A stretch of 64,000 nt of DNA from a bacterium. GTDB lineage: Bacteria; Gemmatimonadota; Glassbacteria; GWA2-58-10. The stretch spans positions 64,379 through 128,378 of the forward strand of contig JAJFUG010000072.1 of assembly GCA_021372515.1 (NCBI GenBank), given 5' to 3'. The translations under genes and the position numbers were made by a program. The notes beneath the pieces were generated by a model that did not search any database, was not told the DNA's origin, and saw nothing but the letters and a program-made list of their open reading frames with translations. Below, in pieces: positions 45,861-54,682 of the stretch (positions are counted from its first letter, which is position 1; each line of letters starts with the position of its first letter).

Positions 45861-45912
45861 AACCCGGTCCTTGTTGAATGGAAAAATGGAAGTGGACGTT
45901 TTTACGACGCGA

Positions 45913-45924
45913 GATAACGTTAAC
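45913..45924. promoter_or_regulatory. LacI-type operator, fucosidase side
   Basis: GATAACGTTAAC, one base from the second site; central CG and TAACGTTA core are typical of LacI/GalR operators. 53 bases upstream of the fucosidase ATG. Confidence 0.7.
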
Positions 45925-46020
45925 ACCATGCAGGCCGCAGCGATTTGCCTTGATAAAGCTCGTATCTATCTGTAAAAGTGTTATAACGCCAAGTGAGACA
46001 GGCTTGGAATACTTTGAGCG

Positions 46021-46049
46021 TTGACTTATCGCCATAAGATAAGTATTTT
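46021..46049 (+). promoter_or_regulatory. Promoter of the LacI-type regulator
   Basis: TTGACT (46021-46026), 17-base spacer, TATTTT (46044-46049). The operator at 46057-46068 follows directly, implying autorepression. Confidence 0.65.
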
Positions 46050-46056
46050 ATGGCGC

Positions 46057-46068
46057 GTTAACGTTAAC
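46057..46068. promoter_or_regulatory. LacI-type operator, regulator side
   Basis: Perfect palindrome GTTAACGTTAAC at the expected transcription start of the regulator. Confidence 0.75.
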
Positions 46069-46203
46069 ATTATATTCCGGGTTTGATCTTCGCGCAAGTC
46101 TTTTCCGAATGTTCCACCGCTGGATGAGTAAAAAAGCGGCGGGTCTTTCCACGGCTTTTTCTCAACAGCCGGACAACGGCGCTCAGAGAGGCGGTCTGGC
46201 CGC

Positions 46204-47256
46204 TTGAAAACGAATAAAATCGGCAGTCCTGGCTCCCCGTTCGTGGGCCTCAAGGATATCGCCCGGAAGTGCGAAGTGTCGGTGATGACTGTCTCGCGCG
46301 CCCTGCGCAACTCGGGCGGTGTCAGCCCTGCGACCCGGGAGAAAATAATACGGACGGCCAAGGAGATGGGCTACGTGCCCAATCTGGTGGCCAGTAACCT
46401 GTTATCTCACAAGACCCGCACCGTGGGAGTAGTCGTGCCGGATATCGGGGTCACGATATTCCCGTCCGTGGTGAAAGGTGTCGAGTCGGTGTTGAACCGG
46501 GAGAATTACCGGATATTCCTCTGCTGCACTTTCGACAGCCCCGCCAAGGAGTATCAGGAGGTGCAGGCGCTGCTCAGGCACCGGGTGGATGGCATCATCC
46601 TGGCGCCCGCCTCGACTTTGGAAAGCCGGGATACCGCCCGGAAAATCATGGCCAGCGGCTGCCCCTTGGTGTTCATCGACCGGATGATCCCCGAACTGGA
46701 GGTGAGCTCGGTCACTGTCGGCGATTTTGAGGGCGCCTACCAAGTGACAGCCCATATGATCGAGCAGGGCTACCGTAAAATCCTGCACTTCGCCGGGCCG
46801 CGCAACGTGTGGACAGCCGACGAGAGGCTGCGTGGGTACCGTGAAGCCCTGCGGGAGGCCGGCCTCAGGGTGGGCCGGAAAGACATAGTCCGGGTGGGGT
46901 TCTCGATCGACGGCGGGATGGCGGAGATGGAGCGGGTCCTGGGCCGCAAAGATCAGCCCGATGCGATTTTCTGTGTCAACGACCCGGTGGCCCTGGGCGC
47001 GTACCAGGTGCTCAGGCGCGAGGGCGTGAATATTCCGAACACCATGGGCCTGGCCGGGTTCTCCAACCTGCTGGAGTCGGAGCTGCTCGCCGTGCCGCTG
47101 ACCTCGGTCACCCACGACGCGCTGACGCTGGGGCAGCTGGCGGCCCGGATCCTGTCGGGGCGGATGAGCGCCGCCGGGACGACCGAAAGAAAAGTGGTGC
47201 ACCAGGAGCTGCGGCCGCAGCTTGTGGTCCGCCAGTCGACCCTCCGGAACAGTTGA
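46204..47256 (+). CDS. LacI-family transcriptional regulator
   Basis: 350 aa. HTH GLKDIARKCEVSVMTVSRAL and hinge helix YVPNLVASNLLSHKTRTVGV in the first 75 residues, then a periplasmic-binding-like sensor: VVVPDIGVTIFPSVVKGVES, VFIDRMIPELEVSSVTVGDF, FAGPRNVWTADERLRGYREA, DAIFCVNDPVALGAYQVL. It should bind the two palindromes in the divergent region and control the fucosidase string in response to a sugar. TTG start 46204; the ribosome site is weak. Terminator follows. Confidence 0.92.
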   Translation: MKTNKIGSPGSPFVGLKDIARKCEVSVMTVSRALRNSGGVSPATREKIIRTAKEMGYVPNLVASNLLSHKTRTVGVVVPDIGVTIFPSVVKGVESVLNRENYRIFLCCTFDSPAKEYQEVQALLRHRVDGIILAPASTLESRDTARKIMASGCPLVFIDRMIPELEVSSVTVGDFEGAYQVTAHMIEQGYRKILHFAGPRNVWTADERLRGYREALREAGLRVGRKDIVRVGFSIDGGMAEMERVLGRKDQPDAIFCVNDPVALGAYQVLRREGVNIPNTMGLAGFSNLLESELLAVPLTSVTHDALTLGQLAARILSGRMSAAGTTERKVVHQELRPQLVVRQSTLRNS

Positions 47257-47310
47257 GAACCGATCATGATCCTCAGGGTTTCATTGGCAGGGTAAAAAGG
47301 CGACGGCCCG

Positions 47311-47340
47311 ATTCCTTTCAGAACCGGGCCGTCATATTTT
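47311..47340 (+). terminator. Rho-independent terminator after the LacI-type gene
   Basis: GACGGCCCG-ATTCCTTTCAGAAC-CGGGCCGTC followed by ATATTTTT. Together with the adjacent tRNA-like end it mirrors the arrangement at 55712-55756. Confidence 0.8.
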
Positions 47341-47341
47341 T

Positions 47342-47362
47342 GGCGCCGAAGGCGGGATTTGA
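47342..47362 (-). repeat. att-like copy of the tRNA-Leu 3' end
   Basis: GGCGCCGAAGGCGGGATTTGA matches 18 of 21 bases of the 3' end of the tRNA-Leu at 55757-55777 in the same orientation. The hairpin-plus-T-run just outside it is also shared in form. No other part of a tRNA is present. I read it as the left attachment site of the island. Confidence 0.75.
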
Positions 47363-47706
47363 GGCTTAAAATTAACTTCCTTATAAATCAATCGGTTAAG
47401 TCTGGCCTCAATCTCAAAACCGAGTACGAAAAGGCACGAAAGTGAACCCCAGGCGAACCCAGGGGCACGCTTTGCCAAGCTGAATTGAAAATGCATTTTT
47501 TCCCTGAATCCATCCAAATTGAATAGAAATTTCTTCCTCGGCCATTAGATGCAAAGACGTACCTGTAGGCTCGGTTCTCCACCCAAGTGGCTCGGTCGGA
47601 GGGGTGATCGCTCTACCTTGGTCGTCTGATGGCCTTGTGGCGGTATGCATGGCTCAAACGCTACGGCCAGAAAGCGGTTCGGGGGGAGTGGTTATTATCT
47701 CAGACT

Positions 47707-47852
47707 CAGTACTGTCCGGTAAAATAGAAAATGAGAGGGCTACCACTTTTTCTTAATTGAAGTTCAAAATCTCAAAGCCGATAACCTAAAACCCCTGAAA
47801 CCAGACATCGGCCAGTTGGGGTTACAACTCGGTTTTTAACCGGACAGCACTG
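47707..47852. mobile_element. MITE-like element with terminal inverted repeats
   Basis: 146 bases bounded by CAGTACTGTCCGGTAAAA on the left and the reverse complement of CAGTGCTGTCCGGTTAAAA on the right. The ends resemble those I recall for IS4-family insertion sequences. No transposase frame inside; A+T-rich. No clear target duplication. Confidence 0.65.
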
Positions 47853-48462
47853 ATTTGTCTATAATTAACTCCAGGGAATGCTATTTAATTGACCTCTCGC
47901 CACAAACTCGACCACTAATTATGAGAGATCTCGAAGGTTGGGAACAGGTGGCTGACATCCAGGATGTCCGCGTTGAAACCGACCCTCAGAGAACGCTGAA
48001 AATCCATCCGGCCAATCGGAACACCCTCCAACTCCGGATTGCTCAGGTCGTACATGACAAAAAAATCAGGCAATTGATACAGGCTTGAATTCAATGGCCT
48101 CCTTCTGTAAATTAAGCGAAATCTAGACAGGTGAGAGGATATTTCTTTTGACTCAAGAGTTAGGGCTTTATCCAATTGCCAATTCGCCACATCGAGAAAA
48201 ATGGTCAGCCATATAAGTATCGACATGGATAAAATCAATTGATAGTTAAAGCGACTATGAATTATATTCGAATGGCTGACCGGTACAGGGCGCCGAAACC
48301 GGCTGTTGCCTGAAATCCAGATAAGACATAATTCGGTCCCAAGATGCTGATTAAGGGTTTCGAACAGATGGCTTATCCCTATGTGCCTTAACAGCAAGAA
48401 AGCGCTGTATTCCGAGCCTTTCTCCAGTCTGATAATCACTTAGCCGGGAAGCGCAGCCGATT

Positions 48463-49656
48463 ATGATAAATGACAGGTTTCACTCCATTGCGGTAGGTGA
48501 CGAGGCGGAAGTATTTCATACGATTACCGAGAAAGATATAGACACCTTCTCGGAGCTTACAGGGGACGACAACCCGCTGCACATGGACAGTGAATTCGCC
48601 GCTGGCACCAGCATGCGCAAGCGCGTGGCGCACGGCATGCTGACAGCCTCCTTCATTTCTGCAATAATCGGCACCAGACTGCCAGGACGAGGGGCGTTGT
48701 GGTACGAGCAGAGCCTCCGGTTTCTTGCCCCCGTTCTGGTAGGGGATAAAATCCGGGTCTGGGCCAAGGTTATAGAAAAATCGGAATCCCAGAGAGTGCT
48801 GGTCCTGAGTACGATGGTCACCAAAGGTGAGACGGGTACCAAAGTGATCGAGGGTGAGGCCAGGGTAAAAATGCTGGAAACGAAAGAACCGGAAAAACAT
48901 GAGCCGACCAAAGGGAAAGGGGCGGTGATCGTAAGCGGCGCGGGAAGGGGTATAGGTGCGGCAATCGCTTTACGTCTCGCCGCTGAGGGTTATCCGGTGG
49001 CGGTCAATTATTGTTCAAGTGAAAGGGAGGCTGAAAAGGTGTACTCCCTTATCAAACAGCAGGGCGGCAGGGCGATAACCATAAAAGCAGACATATCGCA
49101 CAGAAGTGAGGTAGACCGGATGGTAGAGACGGCGGTCGAACGTCTCGGCCCTCTGGAAGGGGTTGTCAACAATGCCGCTCCTTCAATCGAACCGCTGGAT
49201 TTCACCAGCCTGTCCTGGAAACATATTCAGACCCACATAGACATCCAGTTGAAAGGAGCCTTCAATCTTTGCCAAGCGGCAATCCCTCATCTTCTGCAGC
49301 GCGGGCAAGGATCGATCGTGAACATTTCGAGTATCTACGCCGATAGCAACCCTCCAGCCAAGTTGGTGCCGTATAACCTCTGCAAGGCCGCCCTGGTGTC
49401 TCTGACGCGGTCGCTGGCTGTGGAACTCGGGCCCAGGGGAATCAGAGTCAACTGCGTCTCTCCTGGGATGACAGAGACTGATTTTATCGCAAACCTTCCC
49501 GAAAAGGCAAAACTGCTCGAAAAGATGCAGTCACCGCTAAGACGTCTCGGCACCCCCCCGGACATAGCTGAAGCCGTGACTTTCCTGATCAGCGAGCGGG
49601 CCTGTCATATAACCGGCGAGAACCTGCGTGTCTGCGGCGGAAGGGTGATGGGCTGA
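48463..49656 (+). CDS. Fused MaoC-type dehydratase and SDR ketoacyl reductase
   Basis: 397 aa with two domains. Residues 1-140: hot-dog MaoC fold, with FSELTGDDNPLHMDSEFAAG carrying the catalytic Asp and His and RVAHGMLTASFISAIIG, as in (R)-specific enoyl-CoA or enoyl-ACP hydratases. Residues 150-397: FabG-like short-chain reductase, with cofactor loop VSGAGRGIGAAIALRLA, VVNNAAP, and catalytic S-Y-K in NISSIYADS...YNLCKAALVSLTRSLAVELG, PGMTETDF. The fusion would make or process 3-hydroxyacyl thioesters. First clear gene of the island cassette; ribosome site weak. Base composition is more A+T-rich than the chromosome flanks. Confidence 0.85.
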   Translation: MINDRFHSIAVGDEAEVFHTITEKDIDTFSELTGDDNPLHMDSEFAAGTSMRKRVAHGMLTASFISAIIGTRLPGRGALWYEQSLRFLAPVLVGDKIRVWAKVIEKSESQRVLVLSTMVTKGETGTKVIEGEARVKMLETKEPEKHEPTKGKGAVIVSGAGRGIGAAIALRLAAEGYPVAVNYCSSEREAEKVYSLIKQQGGRAITIKADISHRSEVDRMVETAVERLGPLEGVVNNAAPSIEPLDFTSLSWKHIQTHIDIQLKGAFNLCQAAIPHLLQRGQGSIVNISSIYADSNPPAKLVPYNLCKAALVSLTRSLAVELGPRGIRVNCVSPGMTETDFIANLPEKAKLLEKMQSPLRRLGTPPDIAEAVTFLISERACHITGENLRVCGGRVMG

Positions 49657-49729
49657 GCCTGCCGGATATACATCCGCTAACGGGCCGAATCACTAAGACA
49701 ATCGCAAGTGAACAACACGGCGGGACCGA

Positions 49730-51520
49730 ATGAAAGAGATTACCTACTCTGAAATCGTGGACCAACTGGAGCGAGAGGACCTCAACAGTCTGCCGGTGTT
49801 CAAAATAGCTGTTTTGCGTTCGATCATGGCGGACCCGCTGGCGCAGTATCTTCGTTTCCAGGCCTACAGGGAGGGATTGAATGCCGTCGTGCGCTGGGGC
49901 AATTACGACAACGTGATTCAGGATGCCAGCGGTGCCAGCGAACTCACTTCCGTCCTACTTAACGATGAAACCAGCCTGGTAATCATTCTCCTGCGTCTCG
50001 AAAATGTTTCCTGGAAGCTGTCAAAGAGCTTTGCTGCGTTGACGCCTGAGGCGGTCAAAGAGGAATCGCAGCGGGTGCTCGATTATTGTGCCGCCACACT
50101 GGATGCCGTCAGACAGAGGACGGCCGCACGGGTTATCTGGACTGCCTTTGAGCTCCCCTCCTATCCCGCTCTGGGAGTAATGGAAAGCCAGGGAGCCTCT
50201 GGGCAGGAGCAGGTGATCCGGTCCCTGAACGACGGCCTGCGTGAGTTGCTCCGCAACCGTGTCGATGGCTACTTTCTTGACCTCAACCTCTGCCGCATGC
50301 GCCTTGGCGATGGGGTCTTTTTCGACCAGCGTTACTGGCACATGGCTCGCTCGCCATACTCCCTGAAAGGTCAGGAAGCTCTGGCCGAGGAAGTTTTCCG
50401 TATTGTCCGTCCCCTGATCGGGAAAAACAGAAAGTGCCTGGCGCTGGATGGCGACAATGTCCTGTGGGGCGGGATAATCGGGGAGGACGGCATGGCTGGG
50501 ATCAAGCTTTCAAGCACACACCCCGGCTCCGCTTTCCAGGAATTTCAGGAAGAAGTGCTGAACCTGTACCATAGGGGAATCATCCTGGCCCTGTGCAGCA
50601 AGAACAACGAGGCCGATTTCTGGGAGGTGTTCAGGAACCATCCCGGCATGTTGCTGCGTGAGGAGCATATATCCAGTTGGCGGATAAATTGGAACGATAA
50701 AACCACCAACCTTAGGGAAATAGCCAGTGAGTTGAATATCGGACTTGACAGCATTGTCTTCGTTGATGACAGCGAGTTCGAGATAAACCTCGTGCGCGAT
50801 ATGCTGCCCGAGGTCAGCCTTCTGCACCTGCCCGTGACTGAAGCGGTGCACAACGCCCGCAAGCTGGCCGCCTGCGGCCTGTTCGAAACCCTGGCCCTCA
50901 GCCACGAGGACCGTGAACGCGGCTCTCTCTACAGGGCGGAGGTCCAGCGGAGGAAATTCCGCCAGACAGCAGTGGATCTTAACGCTTACCTGATTTCACT
51001 CGAAATGGTTCTGACAGTCGATCTGGCGGATTCGTTCACCCTGCCCCGTGTGGCCCAGTTGACGCAACGCACAAATCAGTTCAATCTCACCACCCGACGC
51101 TACAGCGAATCAGAGATTTCTTTCATTGTCGAAAACCCCGTTTCGGATGTGCTCTGCCTCCACCTGTCCGACAGGTTCGGTGATTCTGGTCTGGTAGGAG
51201 TGGCTATTGTCGTTTTCGAACAAGAGAAGGCACGGATAGACACTTTCCTCGTTTCCTGCCGGGTGCTGGGGAGAAAAGTGGAAGACGCGTTCCTGGCGCA
51301 GGTGCTTGCGTTCATGCGGCTTAAAGGGGCCAGGACGGCCGTGGGGGAATACATTCCTACAACGAAAAACAGCCAGGTGCGAAACTTTTTCCCGGACCGG
51401 GGGTTTCTCGCCTCCCCGAAAAAAATGACCGGGGTTGATGGAATAGAGTACATCTGCGATCTCGACGGAATGCGGGATTTAATGCCGCATATATTCAAAG
51501 AGATCAAAACGCAGTTTTAA
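49730..51520 (+). CDS. FkbH-like HAD-family protein (glyceryl-ACP-type loading enzyme)
   Basis: 596 aa, full length for FkbH-like proteins. N-terminal SGNH-like region starts YSEIVDQLEREDLNSLPVFK; central HAD motif CLALDGDNVLWGGIIGEDG near residue 238 corresponds to DxDxT (here V) followed by WGG; FVDDSEFEINLVRDMLPEV is the HAD acidic motif; the GNAT-like C-terminal part has LTQRTNQFNLTTRRYSESEI and KNSQVRNFFPDRGF. Characterised FkbH enzymes take 1,3-bisphosphoglycerate and load a glyceryl group on an acyl carrier protein. The ACP at 54683 is a natural partner. 73 bases after the MaoC-SDR gene. Confidence 0.88.
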   Translation: MKEITYSEIVDQLEREDLNSLPVFKIAVLRSIMADPLAQYLRFQAYREGLNAVVRWGNYDNVIQDASGASELTSVLLNDETSLVIILLRLENVSWKLSKSFAALTPEAVKEESQRVLDYCAATLDAVRQRTAARVIWTAFELPSYPALGVMESQGASGQEQVIRSLNDGLRELLRNRVDGYFLDLNLCRMRLGDGVFFDQRYWHMARSPYSLKGQEALAEEVFRIVRPLIGKNRKCLALDGDNVLWGGIIGEDGMAGIKLSSTHPGSAFQEFQEEVLNLYHRGIILALCSKNNEADFWEVFRNHPGMLLREEHISSWRINWNDKTTNLREIASELNIGLDSIVFVDDSEFEINLVRDMLPEVSLLHLPVTEAVHNARKLAACGLFETLALSHEDRERGSLYRAEVQRRKFRQTAVDLNAYLISLEMVLTVDLADSFTLPRVAQLTQRTNQFNLTTRRYSESEISFIVENPVSDVLCLHLSDRFGDSGLVGVAIVVFEQEKARIDTFLVSCRVLGRKVEDAFLAQVLAFMRLKGARTAVGEYIPTTKNSQVRNFFPDRGFLASPKKMTGVDGIEYICDLDGMRDLMPHIFKEIKTQF

Positions 51521-51576
51521 ATTAAGGATAATTATCCTCAGGCCGAGACAAGCCAAACTCCTCGCAGAGACAGTAT

Positions 51577-52542
51577 ATGAAGCTTGATAAAATCAAAGGG
51601 CTGATCAAAAAAATTATCGGGAGAAAGAACTGGTACAGGGCTGGCCTTGTATACGATTGCCTGTTCAGCCTTGCTCGGACTTTTGACAATAAAACGTCCG
51701 ATAAGGGCTTCCCTGTCCCAGTGGAAGAAATAAGAGCGGCGCTGGTCTGTCTCGGTATCGGCAAAGGCGACCGCCTGGTGATGCACAGTTCCGCGAAAAA
51801 CCTTTTTGAGGCGGCCCGCGAAGACACCGGCCTGAGCCAGACAAATATTGTTAACTACAGCCGGGATATTATCGAGATGCTGCTCGACCTCATAGGTCCT
51901 GAGGGCACTCTGATGATGAACACGGACTCAATCAGCAACCTCAAGGCGTTCGCCCTCGATGGGGAGGTTTTCGATTACCGGAAAGATTATTCGAGACGTG
52001 GCTGGATATCGGAGATGTTCCGTCGGCGACCGGATGTCTGTCGCAGCGTACACCCGTTTTACAATGTCACTGCTTGGGGTAAGGACGCCGCCGAGATGAT
52101 GGAAAGCCATGAAAAGTCGACACCCTTTACCATGGATGAGAATTCACCCTGGTTCAGAATGACCTGTATTGGGGGCAAAACCGTGTTACTGGGAGCCACT
52201 TTCGAGCAGAACTCCCTGTTGCATTTACCAGAGTACACGCACGCGGCCGTGTTCCCCCGACCGATATTTTACCATTTGCCCTTTAATTTCAAGTACATAA
52301 ACAGACAGGGGAAAGAAAAAGTGATGCCATCGATGGTCCAGGTTAATGACTATGTCGAGGGAATGCCCACCTGTTTCAGCCTGTATCTGCAATCAAAGTA
52401 CAACCTGTTCAAGATAAAGGAACTTCACCGGACTCAGATTACAGCCTATGATTGCGCTGAGTTCTACCGGGCGATGGTAAAAGAGATCGAGGCAGGTGTC
52501 TGCTGGTATGACTCAAGATTCCGGCCGAGAGGAGAGGCCTAA
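51577..52542 (+). CDS. AAC(3)-fold N-acyltransferase
   Basis: 321 aa of the aminoglycoside 3-N-acetyltransferase fold (YokD-like). GIGKGDRLVMHSSAKNLF near the N-terminus, GPEGTLMMNT, and RRRPDVCRSVHPFYNVTAWG with the catalytic His motif R-S-x-H-P. Many such genes sit in surface-glycan clusters, where they transfer acyl groups to amino-sugars rather than modify antibiotics; with an ACP and FkbH nearby, an acyl-ACP donor is plausible. 56 bases after fkbH-like gene; ends right before the next ATG. Confidence 0.82.
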   Translation: MKLDKIKGLIKKIIGRKNWYRAGLVYDCLFSLARTFDNKTSDKGFPVPVEEIRAALVCLGIGKGDRLVMHSSAKNLFEAAREDTGLSQTNIVNYSRDIIEMLLDLIGPEGTLMMNTDSISNLKAFALDGEVFDYRKDYSRRGWISEMFRRRPDVCRSVHPFYNVTAWGKDAAEMMESHEKSTPFTMDENSPWFRMTCIGGKTVLLGATFEQNSLLHLPEYTHAAVFPRPIFYHLPFNFKYINRQGKEKVMPSMVQVNDYVEGMPTCFSLYLQSKYNLFKIKELHRTQITAYDCAEFYRAMVKEIEAGVCWYDSRFRPRGEA

Positions 52543-53583
52543 ATGGAACGTTACCACCTGTACTACGCCGGAATGGCGGCGAACCAGACGACAGAGCAGA
52601 TTGGCCTCGCAGTCTCAGTGGATGGCGAGCATTTTACCCGCCATGGCTCGGACGGGCTGATTCTGACAATGAACAGGGAGCAGGAATGGAAAAATCTCCG
52701 GGTTTGCAATCCCACGGTGATAAAAGAAGGCGATGAATACCTGATGTTCTACCAGGGCGTCGGGGAGTACTCGGACGGCGTTGTCCGGACATCAATCGGT
52801 CTGGCCCGGTCCCAGGATGGGCTGGAGTGGACCCCGGAAAGCGAACCGATGATAGACTGGCGACGCCTGGAGGATGGAATTGTCAAGGTTATCCCGAACA
52901 AGAGGATCGACCTGATAGAACCTTCCGTCCTGAAAGAAGACGGAGTTTTCAGGATGTGGTTCGTGGTAAAACATGACAACCAGCCTGGGAATTCCCTGTT
53001 CCATGCCATCAGCAAAGATCTGCGCACCTGGGAGATTGATACTTCGGTATCGCTGTCTGGTAATTGCTTCGGCCCGTGCAGAATTTTTTATCCTCAGGTG
53101 CTTAAGGATGGCGACATCTACCGGATCTATTTTACGCTCAACAATCAGAGCAACTCCTCATACGGCATCTTTTCAATGCAGTCGATGGATGGGAAGCGAT
53201 GGGAGCGACTCGAGCAACTGCTCCCCGAATCCTACGATGGTTTTGTCCTCAAGCCACGCGAGTACTTCGCCTGCGGTCTGCATTCTTGGACTCTGAGGAA
53301 AATACAGGGAAAAATCAACAGGAACATGACCTCGTTGCTGCGCAAGGGCCGCAACTATTTCGGTTATGCCCATCCCCACCGTCTGTCCGTTTCCGGGGGC
53401 CGCACCCTTATGTATATCCACAATGTAAACGATGGGGGTTTTGGCCGGACGCTCGATATCGGGCTATTCGATCTGATAAACGGAAAACCCTACAATTACA
53501 GGCATGTTCTGACTCCGAGACGGAATACTCCCGCATGGGATGCTGAATTTGTAGCCGACCCTTATGTTATAAGTATATGTTGA
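52543..53583 (+). CDS. Five-bladed beta-propeller protein (GH43/GH130-like)
   Basis: 346 aa beginning directly after the acyltransferase stop. Repeated short blades: YHLYYAGMAANQTTEQIGLA, NPTVIKEGDEYLMFYQG, RTSIGLARSQDGLEWTP, EPSVLKEDGVFRMWFVV, YPQVLKDGDIYRIYFTL, SMDGKRWERL. Such W-x-x and Y-x-M-F-Y patterns mark GH43, GH32 and GH130-type propellers. Acidic residues lie at the blade starts, but I cannot tell whether the three catalytic carboxylates are kept. No signal peptide is seen, so it likely acts in the cytoplasm, perhaps on a nucleotide-sugar or lipid-linked glycan or as a sugar transferase of the propeller type. Confidence 0.75.
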   Translation: MERYHLYYAGMAANQTTEQIGLAVSVDGEHFTRHGSDGLILTMNREQEWKNLRVCNPTVIKEGDEYLMFYQGVGEYSDGVVRTSIGLARSQDGLEWTPESEPMIDWRRLEDGIVKVIPNKRIDLIEPSVLKEDGVFRMWFVVKHDNQPGNSLFHAISKDLRTWEIDTSVSLSGNCFGPCRIFYPQVLKDGDIYRIYFTLNNQSNSSYGIFSMQSMDGKRWERLEQLLPESYDGFVLKPREYFACGLHSWTLRKIQGKINRNMTSLLRKGRNYFGYAHPHRLSVSGGRTLMYIHNVNDGGFGRTLDIGLFDLINGKPYNYRHVLTPRRNTPAWDAEFVADPYVISIC

Positions 53584-53619
53584 TCCGATACAATAAATTA
53601 AGCCGTCGGGACTCGATTA

Positions 53620-54594
53620 ATGTCTATTGATCCTTCGGGGAATTCCAGAGCCGACATCGAAGCGAGCGACAGGTTTTGCTTTCTGAGGGACCTGGTTTAC
53701 GCAAAAAGCCCTCTGCAGAAAAAGATGATCTCCTCTTTCCTGTCAGGCAGAGATGCCCTGTTCTGGCAGCGGGCCAACATGTTCGCAGACACATTGCTGC
53801 CGGTCGCTGAACAATTGGGGATAGAGCCATCCTATATCGTGGATTCATATCTTAAAATGTGCCACGATATGCTTGTAGAGCAGATTAAATACAGGCGGAC
53901 AGGTAGATATTCCAGAGAGAGCGCAGCTGAGGCTTATTCAGAAGTCTACCAGTCAAAAAAGGTGATGGAAGCCTATATGCTGGGTCTGGCCATTTCGCAG
54001 TTTTTCTGGCCGAACCATTATGCAATGTACGATTTCTTCATTTCCGAAAGCGGTAAGCTCGGGGGAGTGAACAAATATCTGGAGGTCGGACCGGGTCATG
54101 GGCTGTATCTGGTAGAGTCGTTGAAGCTTTTCGGCCATGCTTCCTTTTTTGCCGTCGATTTGAGCCCGATCTCCATCCAACTGGCTGTAGCGATGACCAA
54201 AGCTTTTGTCCCCGACCGGAGTTGCCGGTTTTTGGAGAAAAATGTCAACACCTTTGATTCAGGGAAAGATCGCTTTGACTATATCGTCATGTGCGAAGTG
54301 CTGGAGCACCTGGACTGTCCGCTTTTAGTCCTGGATAAGCTGAGATCACTTCTTACAGACGGCGGGCGACTGTTTATCACCACCTGCTCGAACTGCCCGG
54401 CCATCGACCATGTATACCATTTCAAGAGCGTGGACCATATCAGGCAAATGATCCGCAACGCCGGGCTTCAGATTATCTCGGAGATTGCCCTGCCTGTTCA
54501 GCCGGACAGCGACGGGAGTTGGAACCCTGAGGCGGATGAATGTAATTACGCAGCGATGCTCTACAGTGGAAACGACATACATGACCGACTTTAA
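53620..54594 (+). CDS. Class I SAM-dependent methyltransferase
   Basis: 324 aa. Helical N-terminal third (residues 1-145), then Rossmann methyltransferase: motif I KYLEVGPGHGLYLVESLKLF, SFFAVDLSPISIQLAVAMTK, FDYIVMCEVLEHLDCPLLVL, LLTDGGRLFITTCSNC. The CEVLEH type points to small-molecule or sugar O-, N- or C-methylation. Lies 37 bases after the propeller gene and before the ACP in the same direction. Substrate unknown; methylation of the cassette product is my inference. Confidence 0.82.
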   Translation: MSIDPSGNSRADIEASDRFCFLRDLVYAKSPLQKKMISSFLSGRDALFWQRANMFADTLLPVAEQLGIEPSYIVDSYLKMCHDMLVEQIKYRRTGRYSRESAAEAYSEVYQSKKVMEAYMLGLAISQFFWPNHYAMYDFFISESGKLGGVNKYLEVGPGHGLYLVESLKLFGHASFFAVDLSPISIQLAVAMTKAFVPDRSCRFLEKNVNTFDSGKDRFDYIVMCEVLEHLDCPLLVLDKLRSLLTDGGRLFITTCSNCPAIDHVYHFKSVDHIRQMIRNAGLQIISEIALPVQPDSDGSWNPEADECNYAAMLYSGNDIHDRL

Positions 54595-54682
54595 GGGTCG
54601 TACCATATGAAAGACAACATCCGCGGAGCCGGTTGCGGGCGGACTGCATGACTATTTATCATGGTTAACGGGGGAAGGCGTC

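Larger units (their letters stand above)
45861..46203. other. Divergent regulatory region, fucosidase / LacI-type regulator
   Basis: 343 bases, A+T-rich, holding two related palindromes (45913-45924 and 46057-46068) and a plus-strand promoter at 46021-46049. On the minus strand, TATAAC near 45984-45979 could be the fucosidase -10. Confidence 0.65.
47257..48462. other. Gene-poor left part of the genomic island
   Basis: 1.2 kb with no gene I can defend. It contains the regulator's terminator (47311-47340), a copy of the tRNA-Leu 3' end (47342-47362), a MITE-like element (47707-47852), and A+T-rich sequence. Open frames at 47857-48088 (+), 47414-47650 (-) and 47915-48439 (-) show no known domain and overlap each other on opposite strands; one may be a remnant. 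Confidence 0.6.

Noticed and set aside
47342-47362. A functional second tRNA gene
   Set aside because: Only the 3' acceptor and part of the T-stem are present; the sequence departs from a tRNA after 21 bases.
47857-48088. Small plus-strand gene after the MITE-like element
   Set aside because: 77 codons, no ribosome site, overlapped by an equally plausible minus-strand frame; kept only as part of the unassigned region.
51577-52542. Aminoglycoside resistance gene
   Set aside because: The fold is right, but the neighbours (ACP, FkbH-like, methyltransferase) fit acyl transfer to a biosynthetic product better.
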